A stretch of 39,771 nt of DNA. Source: an uncultured Clostridia bacterium. Lineage in GTDB: Bacteria; Bacillota; Clostridia; Christensenellales; Borkfalkiaceae. Below the pieces are notes generated by a model. The model was not told the origin of the DNA. It saw nothing but the letters and a program-made list of their open reading frames with translations, and searched no databases. Position numbers and translations under genes: made by a program. The stretch lies in the NCBI GenBank assembly GCA_947631005.1, contig CANRJR010000019.1:1-39771 (forward strand), read 5' to 3'. This document shows, in pieces, positions 25,103 through 31,153 of the stretch (within the stretch, counting starts at the first letter, position 1; each line of letters opens with the position of its first letter).

Positions 25103-26529
25103 CAGTTCTCCTTCCCCTCCCGCACGAGACGCGCTTTGAGTTCATACAGGGCGGGCGAGAGGTCCACCTTATAGATATGCGGCATGTCGCGGCGCATATA
25201 CTCCTCCCAAAACCGCCCCTTTTCGGCGCGGAAATACGCCGCGGAACGGGAGAGCGGGCAGGCGGGGAGCACCCGCTTGCCGTCTTTTACGATGGGTTCG
25301 CGCAGTTTTCTCGCACGGAAATTTTCCACCGTCATGCGCTTCCACGTCTCCACGGGGTGGAAGAGTTCGAGCGGCTTGCTCTCGTCGACCGTCTCCCCCG
25401 CGCGGACGATGTAGTCGGCGATCGCCTTGTCGAGCCGCCTGTCGTACAGGCGGTAAACCTCTTTGACGCCGGGGTTCGTGATCTTCTCCGTCGTGTCCGA
25501 GAGCTTGATCTTGGGGATCTCTTTGCCGTTTTCGAACACCGCGGCGAGCTTATATACCCCGCCGAGGGCGGGCAAGTCTGCGCTTGTGATGAGCTTGGTC
25601 CCCACGCCCCAGCTGTCGATCTTCGCCCCCTGCTCTTTGAGCGAGGCGATGGAATGCTCGTCGAGATCGCCCGACGCGCACACGATCGCCTTGGGGAAGC
25701 CCGCCTCGTCGAGCATGCGGCGCGCCTCCTTGGAAAGATAGGCGAGGTCGCCCGAATCGAGACGGATGCCCTTGGGTTCGTGCCCCGCCGCACGCAGTTC
25801 GCCGAACACGCGGATGGCGTTCGGCATGCCGCTCTTCAAGGTGTCGTAGGTGTCTACGAGGAGCAGACAATTATCGGGGAAGCTCCGCGCATAGGCGCGG
25901 AAGGCTTCGAGTTCGGAGGGGAAATTCATGACCCAGCTGTGCGCCATCGTGCCCGAAACGGGGATATCGAACATCTTCCCCGCGTACACGTTGGACGTGC
26001 CCACGCACCCGCCGATCATGGCGGCGCGCGCCCCGTAGACGCCCGCGTCCGCGCCCTGCGCGCGGCGCAAGCCGAACTCCATCACGCCGCCGCCCGCCGC
26101 GTCGACGATCTTCGCTGCCTTGGTGGCGATGAGCGTTTGATGGTTGACGAACGTGAGGATCGCCGTCTCCACGAGCTGCGCCTGTATCATGGGCGCGCGG
26201 ACGGAGAGAATGGGCTCGTAGGGGAACACGATCTCCCCCTCCCGCACGGCGACGGCGTCCCCCGTAAAGCGCAGGGTGGAAAGATAGCGCAAATAGTCCT
26301 CCGAGAAACAGCCGAGCGAGCGGAGATAGGCGATATCGTCTTGGGTAAATGAGAGCGCGTCGAGGTAGTCGGCGACCTGCTCCATGCCCGCGGCGACCGA
26401 ATAGGTGATGAGGGCGTTGGGGCGGAAAAACACGTCGAACACGGCAATCTCCTCATGCCGCCCCTCGTTGAAATAGCCCTGCCCCATGGTGAGCTGATAC
26501 AAATCGGTCAATAGGGTAAGATTTCTCAT
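25102..26529 (-). CDS. pncB: nicotinate phosphoribosyltransferase
   Basis: NAD salvage: nicotinate + PRPP to nicotinate mononucleotide. 475 residues. N-terminal LLTDLYQLTMGQGY, FGLRRAQGAD and the phosphorylated-His region GTMAHSWVM (His197) identify the family, and the GIRLDSGDL motif and the C-terminal zinc-like/CPLSRS region follow. It overlaps lgt by 4 bp. Confidence 0.95.
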   Translation of the reverse strand: MRNLTLLTDLYQLTMGQGYFNEGRHEEIAVFDVFFRPNALITYSVAAGMEQVADYLDALSFTQDDIAYLRSLGCFSEDYLRYLSTLRFTGDAVAVREGEIVFPYEPILSVRAPMIQAQLVETAILTFVNHQTLIATKAAKIVDAAGGGVMEFGLRRAQGADAGVYGARAAMIGGCVGTSNVYAGKMFDIPVSGTMAHSWVMNFPSELEAFRAYARSFPDNCLLLVDTYDTLKSGMPNAIRVFGELRAAGHEPKGIRLDSGDLAYLSKEARRMLDEAGFPKAIVCASGDLDEHSIASLKEQGAKIDSWGVGTKLITSADLPALGGVYKLAAVFENGKEIPKIKLSDTTEKITNPGVKEVYRLYDRRLDKAIADYIVRAGETVDESKPLELFHPVETWKRMTVENFRARKLREPIVKDGKRVLPACPLSRSAAYFRAEKGRFWEEYMRRDMPHIYKVDLSPALYELKARLVREGKEN

Positions 26530-27551
26530 TGTTCCTCCTCGCCGTCCGTCTTTTCGTCCGTCTTTTCGTCTATCTTTTCGTCTATCTTTTCGTCTATCTT
26601 TTCGTCCGTCTCGCCCCGCCTGTACTTTTTTTGTTTGGGGGGACGGGGCGGATAATTCGCACCCATCATGTTGATTTTGGAATAATAGGGGGTCTCTTTT
26701 TTATCCGAAGAGAGGAAGTTCGTGAACGCGCAGGGGTCGCCCCGCTTGCTCCCGACGAACGCCCCCTCCTTTTTGAAGTTGAAGATCATGAGCAGCAGAC
26801 AGCCGCAAATGCCGAAGCCGACCATCATCACCGCGAAGATCTGCGACCACATCACGCCGCCGTTGTCGAGAATGTACGCGGGGTCGCGCAAGGGCTCCAT
26901 GACGGTGCGCACCGTGCCGTACCACACGAAGTACAGGCACATGAGAATGCCGTTCGGCTTGACCTTGCGAAACCACGCCATGGCGAACAGAATGGCGAAC
27001 CCGACGACGTTGATGCAACCCTCGATGAAGAAGAACGCATAGTGCCACTCCTCGCCGATGTGCACGGCGAGGGGGAACCATTGCAGGGCGGGATTGGTCA
27101 CGACGCCGCCGTACACTTCCTCGTTGACGTAATTCCCCCACCTGCCGATCGCTTGCGCAATCAGGATGGTGACGACGACGCAGTCCGCCGCCCGCAAAAA
27201 GTTGACCTTGGTCGCGAGGCAGACGAGCAGTCCCGCGCCCACGCCGAAGAGTACGCCGCCCGTGATCGACATGCCCCCCTCGCGGATGCGGAAGAACGCC
27301 TTGATCCCGATATCGGGATCGGTGAGGCAGGAAAAGAGCCGCGCCCCGACGATCGCCGACGGGATGCAGAACACGAACAGCGTGAAAATAAAGTCGGGCG
27401 ACATGTTCCTGCGCTTCATCAAAAGCGCGGAAAGCGCGGCGGCGACGATCATCCCCGCGACGATACACAGCGCGTAATAATAAATTTCGAATCCGAATAA
27501 GATGATCCCCCGATCGTTATGCCCGAACGTGACGGCAAGCAATGATCCCAT
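26526..27551 (-). CDS. lgt: prolipoprotein diacylglyceryl transferase with repetitive tail
   Basis: Membrane enzyme that attaches diacylglycerol to the lipobox cysteine of prolipoproteins. 341 residues. The Lgt signature GRWGNYVNEEVYGG is present, with seven membrane helices and the YGxxR-type segment (WYGTVRTVMEPLRD). The C-terminal ~25 residues are five in-frame copies of (T/I)DEK ending in GEEEQ, encoded by a 12-bp tandem repeat. It is the first gene of an operon with lspA. The start ATG has AGAGG in front of it and a promoter at 27571-27600. Confidence 0.94.
   Translation of the reverse strand: MGSLLAVTFGHNDRGIILFGFEIYYYALCIVAGMIVAAALSALLMKRRNMSPDFIFTLFVFCIPSAIVGARLFSCLTDPDIGIKAFFRIREGGMSITGGVLFGVGAGLLVCLATKVNFLRAADCVVVTILIAQAIGRWGNYVNEEVYGGVVTNPALQWFPLAVHIGEEWHYAFFFIEGCINVVGFAILFAMAWFRKVKPNGILMCLYFVWYGTVRTVMEPLRDPAYILDNGGVMWSQIFAVMMVGFGICGCLLLMIFNFKKEGAFVGSKRGDPCAFTNFLSSDKKETPYYSKINMMGANYPPRPPKQKKYRRGETDEKIDEKIDEKIDEKTDEKTDGEEEQ
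26545..26604. repeat. 12-bp tandem repeat in the 3' end of lgt
   Basis: Five contiguous 12-bp units: two TCCGTCTTTTCG and three TCTATCTTTTCG, with a partial sixth. In the minus-strand frame each encodes Asp-Glu-Lys plus Thr or Ile. Length changes by replication slippage would stay in frame. Confidence 0.9.
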
Positions 27552-27570
27552 AAAAAACCTCTTTGCGGAT

Positions 27571-27600
27571 ATTATATCATTGCGCGCGCGGAAAAGTCAA
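27571..27600 (-). promoter_or_regulatory. sigma-A promoter of the lgt operon
   Basis: On the minus strand, -35 TTGACT (27595-27600), 18-bp spacer, -10 TATAAT (27571-27576), about 20 nt from the start codon. It lies directly after the folT stop region. Confidence 0.85.
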
Positions 27601-27636
27601 GAACAACCGACGGCGCAAATCAAATTTAACCAAAAT

Positions 27637-28248
27637 TTAACCGTTCTCCTGCTTTTCCTGCGGCTTTCCGTCCGCATGTTTTCCCGCGGCGCGTCCCGTC
27701 AGCCGTCCGAGCAGGGGCAAGAGCGAAAAGCAGAGCACGAAATTTCCCGCATACACCGCCGTCTGAATGGCGAGCCGCGGCGGCAAAAATCCCGCAAGAT
27801 ACACCCAGAGGCTCTTGCGCACCTCCCCGTCCCAAACGAATTTGAGCACATAGGTGTAGTTGACGAGGGAATTGAGGCAGACGGTGAACACGACGTAGCA
27901 GACGGCGCACACGATGCCCGTTTTGAGATACACCGACCCCGGGAGATAGCGGAGCAGAAGCCCAGCCGTCAGGGCAAAGAGCGCGAGCGTGAGCCCGTAA
28001 AACCAATAGATGCCGTCGGGCATGATGAGGTATCCGAGCGCGTCCCCCAAAAAAGCGACCAAAAAAGCGGGCGCGCCGCCCAACAGATAGGCGGCGAGAA
28101 AGCACACGAAATAGGTAAACGTAATCTTGTTTTGCGGGGTGACGTCGATGTCGAGCACGGTGTTCGCCACCACCGAGAGGGCGACAAAGACCGCAAGGTA
28201 GGCGATCTTCCGCGAAGCCGAGAGGGAGAGAAAATACTTCGAAAACAT
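27637..28248 (-). CDS. folT: ECF transporter S component, folate (FolT) type
   Basis: Substrate-binding membrane subunit (203 residues, about six helices) of an energy-coupling-factor vitamin importer. The shared EcfA/EcfT module is not in the window. KIAYLAVFVALSVVANTVLDI at the N-terminus and FLVAFLGDALGYLIMP are typical of the folate-family S components. The assignment to folate rests mainly on the tetrahydrofolate-riboswitch-like leader in front of it; such riboswitches are known upstream of folT. The C-terminus is a hydrophilic tail. No clear terminator follows. Confidence 0.85.
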   Translation of the reverse strand: MFSKYFLSLSASRKIAYLAVFVALSVVANTVLDIDVTPQNKITFTYFVCFLAAYLLGGAPAFLVAFLGDALGYLIMPDGIYWFYGLTLALFALTAGLLLRYLPGSVYLKTGIVCAVCYVVFTVCLNSLVNYTYVLKFVWDGEVRKSLWVYLAGFLPPRLAIQTAVYAGNFVLCFSLLPLLGRLTGRAAGKHADGKPQEKQENG

Positions 28249-28253
28249 AAAAA

Positions 28254-28270
28254 ACCTCCGTTGAGGAGGT
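28254..28270 (-). promoter_or_regulatory. riboswitch output hairpin overlapping the folT ribosome site
   Basis: On the minus strand the stem ACCTCC/GGAGGT with a 5-nt loop is followed by six T and then the ATG. The only ribosome site (GGAGG) is the 3' arm, so the hairpin can block translation. The U6 run could also make it a short terminator. A ligand-dependent alternative pairing with the aptamer is expected but not proven here. Confidence 0.75.
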
Positions 28271-28291
28271 CCGTTCTTCCGCGCGCAAAGC

Positions 28292-28388
28292 GGGTAAGCG
28301 GACGCGCCGCGGCACCGCAGGGGATTCCCTTTCGTTTGCGAACAACGTCCCGTTTCGCAACACTTGACGCGCCTTGGCTACTCTTCCC
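28292..28388 (-). ncRNA. tetrahydrofolate (THF) riboswitch aptamer
   Basis: Read on the minus strand, this 97-nt leader shows the conserved blocks of the THF riboswitch class in order: GAGTAG near the 5' end, GCGTCAAGTG, GGGACGTTG, CGAA, GCGGTGCC, and GCGTCCGCT near the 3' end. P1 can form between GGGAAG and CTTACCC. It begins at the predicted transcription start and precedes a FolT-type transporter gene, the known context. Identification is from remembered consensus, not a covariance search. Confidence 0.85.
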
Positions 28389-28392
28389 ATTC

Positions 28393-28421
28393 ATCATATC
28401 ACTTCCCGTCCGCGAACGCAA
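28393..28421 (-). promoter_or_regulatory. promoter of the riboswitch-folT transcript
   Basis: On the minus strand, -35 TTGCGT (28416-28421), 17-bp spacer, -10 TATGAT (28393-28398). Start at about 28386-28388, which is the first base of the aptamer. Confidence 0.75.
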
Positions 28422-28435
28422 GAAAAAATACATAC

Positions 28436-28455
28436 TTTTGCGAAATTTCGCAAAA
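28436..28455. promoter_or_regulatory. perfect 20-bp palindrome between divergent genes
   Basis: A perfectly symmetric TTTTGCGAAA/TTTCGCAAAA sequence sits between the folT promoter and the start of the yetF-like gene. The symmetry suits a dimeric DNA-binding protein. No cognate regulator is seen. Confidence 0.5.
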
Positions 28456-28463
28456 CTGCGGAT

Positions 28464-29153
28464 ATGGTCCTCGTCATGATCCGCACGGCGATCATCTTCG
28501 TCGTGCTCCTCTTCATCATGCGGCTCATGGGCAAGCGGCAGATCGGAGAAATGCAGCCTTTCGAACTCGTGATCACCCTGCTCATCGCCGAGCTCGCCTG
28601 CATCCCGATGGCGGACGCCTCCATTCCCCTGCTGTACGGCGTCATCTCGGTGGTCACCATCTATGTTTTGCACGAGCTCGTCACCCTGTTCGACTTGAAG
28701 ATCAAGCCGCTCAAAGCGTTCATCAGCGGGAAGCCCAGCCTCGTCATCAACAAGAACGGCATCGACGACTACCAGTTAAAGCGCAACAATCTCGACGTGA
28801 GCGACCTCATCGAATCCCTCCGCACGGCGGGCTATTTTTCGCTCGACTGCGTGGACTACGCGCTCTACGAGGCAAACGGGACGTTTTCCGCCCTCCCCAA
28901 GCCAGACTACGAGGACATGCAGACCTCCCTCCCCCTTGTCATCATCGACAACGGAAAATTCGACGACAAAAATCTCGCGCTCGCGGGGCTCGAACGTTCC
29001 TTTTTCGAAAAGATCTTAAAAGACGAGGGCGTCACGAGCGTAAAAAAAGTGCTCGTGCTCACCGCCGACGGCACGGGCAAACTCTACCTGCAAGCCAAAA
29101 AACGCCGATTTCGGGTGCTCCGCGTCGAGTATCCCGACGGCAAAGTTTGGTAA
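28464..29153 (+). CDS. YetF/DUF421 membrane protein
   Basis: 229 residues. Three N-terminal membrane helices (IIFVVLLFIMRLMGKRQIGE onward) are followed by a cytoplasmic two-part domain that begins GKPSLVINKNGI and continues with LRTAGYFSLDCVDYALYEANG, hallmarks of the YetF (DUF421) family. Members are linked to spore or membrane physiology in Bacillota, function poorly known. The frame is open from a TTG at 28374, but ATG 28464 (or 28476) fits the family start better. No clear ribosome site precedes either. A DUF4363 gene follows, the usual partner. Confidence 0.88.
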   Translation: MVLVMIRTAIIFVVLLFIMRLMGKRQIGEMQPFELVITLLIAELACIPMADASIPLLYGVISVVTIYVLHELVTLFDLKIKPLKAFISGKPSLVINKNGIDDYQLKRNNLDVSDLIESLRTAGYFSLDCVDYALYEANGTFSALPKPDYEDMQTSLPLVIIDNGKFDDKNLALAGLERSFFEKILKDEGVTSVKKVLVLTADGTGKLYLQAKKRRFRVLRVEYPDGKVW

Positions 29154-29199
29154 AAACCGCTACCCATATGCGCAAAACGCAACGTCTTTTGCGATACAT

Positions 29200-29577
29200 A
29201 TGATCAAATCGCTCGCCGCGATCGCCACCGCGACCCTTCTTTTGCTCGGGCTCGGGATCTACGAATGGCGGTTCGTACAAAAGGAATTCGGCGACTTCCG
29301 CGAAGAACTCACCGTTCTCTACGAAAAGACCGAACGCGGGGACGCCAACGGCGAGGACGCCAAGGCGGTCCAAACCAAGTGGGAATCGCGCAAAAAACGG
29401 TTGCACATCTGGATCCCCCACAACGACATTTCCCGCATCGACGACTACATGGCGGAGACGGTGCGCTACGTCGCCGAGGAGGAAGATCTGCTCGCGCTCG
29501 CCAAGCTCGAAATTATGCTCCACCTCTCCGAGTGCATCCCGGGGACTTACGCCCCCAACGCCGAAAACATTTTTTGA
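29200..29577 (+). CDS. DUF4363 family protein, YetF partner
   Basis: 125 residues: an N-terminal membrane helix (about 4-20) and an extracytoplasmic helical domain (ESRKKRLHIWIPHNDISRID, then a long helix). DUF4363 proteins are commonly encoded next to DUF421 genes; function unknown. Its ATG lies in a CATATG that can pair with an upstream CATATG across an inverted repeat (CGCAAAA at 29171-29177, TTTTGCG at 29187-29193). An 11-codon leader ORF (29168-29203) overlaps the start as ATGA. No Shine-Dalgarno is evident. Confidence 0.85.
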   Translation: MIKSLAAIATATLLLLGLGIYEWRFVQKEFGDFREELTVLYEKTERGDANGEDAKAVQTKWESRKKRLHIWIPHNDISRIDDYMAETVRYVAEEEDLLALAKLEIMLHLSECIPGTYAPNAENIF

Positions 29578-29866
29578 CCCCCGCTTGCCCCCGCTCCAAA
29601 TGACAGAAAAGTGGGGCGAAATGGCAACGGGGTATGGGCACAATACAATAAGAATAAGGGAGATGTTTCGACACGAGCCCCTGTACCTACTCGGTGCAGG
29701 GGCTCGGCTCAACATGACAAATTTATAACGTCCTTTGCTTCCAATTTACGGCGCAAGGAAAATCACACTTTTCCGCTGCGCGACACAATTTGCGCGAAAC
29801 CTCGCGCTTATTGTCTTACAAAGCGAACGAGAGGATCAATTTCATTAAAGCGAAAGTCGGTTTCTA
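29578..29866. other. intergenic region with long hairpin, no gene seen
   Basis: No plausible ORF. It holds a 14-bp stem hairpin at 29674-29706 (core GAGCCCCTG, one G-T pair, 5-nt loop) that may end the yetF transcript. AT-rich DNA with short inverted segments follows up to the end of the minus-strand dehydratase gene. The composition resembles mobile intergenic repeats rather than coding DNA. Confidence 0.6.
29674..29706. repeat. long intergenic hairpin
   Basis: 14-bp stem (29674-29687 with 29693-29706), 5-nt loop TACTC, one wobble pair. There is no U-tract immediately after it, so an intrinsic terminator is uncertain; a palindromic intergenic repeat is the alternative. Confidence 0.65.
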
Positions 29867-31153
29867 TCACGAAATTTTGTTTTGCCCTTGGCGAAACAAA
29901 ATTTGTGAGGAACTCCTCGCCGCGCCCAACATCAACTTGATCCGATTCTCCTGGTTGACCTTGCTTGCGGAGGGGTCAAAGTCGACGGGCACGATGTTCA
30001 CATTCGGGTAGTGCTCTTTCAAAACGCGGATCGCGCCCTTGCCGACGATGTGATTGGGCAGACACCCGAACGGTTGGGCGCACACGATGTTCTCCGTCCC
30101 TGTTTCGGCGAACGCCGCCATTTCGGCGGGAATGAGCCAGCCCTCCCCCATCTTCACGCCCTGATGGATCACGCGGTCGGCAAGGGCGCGCAGATCCTCG
30201 AAGTCGTGCAGGGGCGCGCCGCCCGCGCGGCGGATCATACGGTTGAGGGCGCGCTGTTTGCCGTAAAAATAGCGGTAGGCGACGCGGTACAAAAGGGTAG
30301 ACTTGCCGCGTTTGCCGTAAAACTTCGCGTCGTTGAGGTTGTTGACGATGCAGTAGAGCACGAAATCGCAGAGGGGCGGGAACACGGGTTCGCAACCCTC
30401 CGAGAGCAAAAAGTCCGCCAAATGAGCGTTCCCGAGCGGGGAATATTTGACGTAGATCTCCCCGACGACGCCCACTTTGAGCTTCTCCTCCTCCCGAACG
30501 GGAACGGCGGAAAAGGCTTTGAGGGTGGAGCGGCACAGCGAACGGAACGCGCCCTCCTTGCCCGCGTCGAAGGCGGCGCAGAGGCGGGCAAGACAGCTTT
30601 CCAAACACGCGTCCGCCGCCCCCTCGTCCCGCTCGTACGGCTTCACGCGGTAGTAGCAGGTCATCGCGAGGTCGCCGTATAAAATGGCGAACGCACTGCT
30701 GCGGATGAGCCCGAGGCTCATCTCCACGCCGCTCCCCTTTTCGAGCCCCGAAAAGTTGAACGAGAGGACGGGAACTTGCGGAAATTCCGCTTTGAGAGCC
30801 TTGCGGATGAGCGGAACATAGTTGCTCGCGCGGCAACCGCCGCCCGACTGTGTGATGAGCACCGCGGTACGGTCGGGGTCGTATTTCCCGCTTTTGAGCG
30901 CGTCGAGATACTGCCCGATGACGCAGAGCGCGGGGAAGCACGCGTCGTTATGGACGTGCTTCAATCCCTCGTCGATGACCTGTCTCCCCTCGTTTTCGAG
31001 CGGTTCGACGCGGTAGCCCCGCCGCCCGAGCACATGCTTGAAAAGCCGAAAATGGATGGGAAGCATGGCGGGGACGAGCACGGTATGCGTCTTTTTCATC
31101 GCGGGCGTGAACTTGGGATAGTCGTCGGTAAAGTCGGAAATATGCTCGTTCAT
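29867..31153 (-). CDS. HgdB-like 2-hydroxyacyl-CoA dehydratase-related protein
   Basis: 428 residues, related to the C-terminal part of the large Bacillota 'CoA-dehydratase activase' proteins and to HgdB-type subunits. LKHVHNDACFPALCVIGQYLDAL and LITQSGGGCRASNY carry candidate iron-sulfur cysteines, and the QPFGCLPNHIVGKG block is also typical. True substrate unknown, and fermentative dehydratase genes are absent from the window. It overlaps the preceding activase gene by 4 bp. The final ~13 codons run through a 15-bp hairpin (29872-29904), suggesting that the stop was replaced by an inserted palindrome. Confidence 0.82.
   Translation of the reverse strand: MNEHISDFTDDYPKFTPAMKKTHTVLVPAMLPIHFRLFKHVLGRRGYRVEPLENEGRQVIDEGLKHVHNDACFPALCVIGQYLDALKSGKYDPDRTAVLITQSGGGCRASNYVPLIRKALKAEFPQVPVLSFNFSGLEKGSGVEMSLGLIRSSAFAILYGDLAMTCYYRVKPYERDEGAADACLESCLARLCAAFDAGKEGAFRSLCRSTLKAFSAVPVREEEKLKVGVVGEIYVKYSPLGNAHLADFLLSEGCEPVFPPLCDFVLYCIVNNLNDAKFYGKRGKSTLLYRVAYRYFYGKQRALNRMIRRAGGAPLHDFEDLRALADRVIHQGVKMGEGWLIPAEMAAFAETGTENIVCAQPFGCLPNHIVGKGAIRVLKEHYPNVNIVPVDFDPSASKVNQENRIKLMLGAARSSSQILFRQGQNKIS
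29872..29904. repeat. 15-bp palindromic hairpin inside the 3' end of the dehydratase-like gene
   Basis: Stem 29872-29886 with 29890-29904 (AAATTTTGTTT and its complement, then GCC/GGC), 3-nt loop CTT, one T-G wobble. On the minus strand it encodes the last residues of the protein and could also act in transcript termination. Confidence 0.75.
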
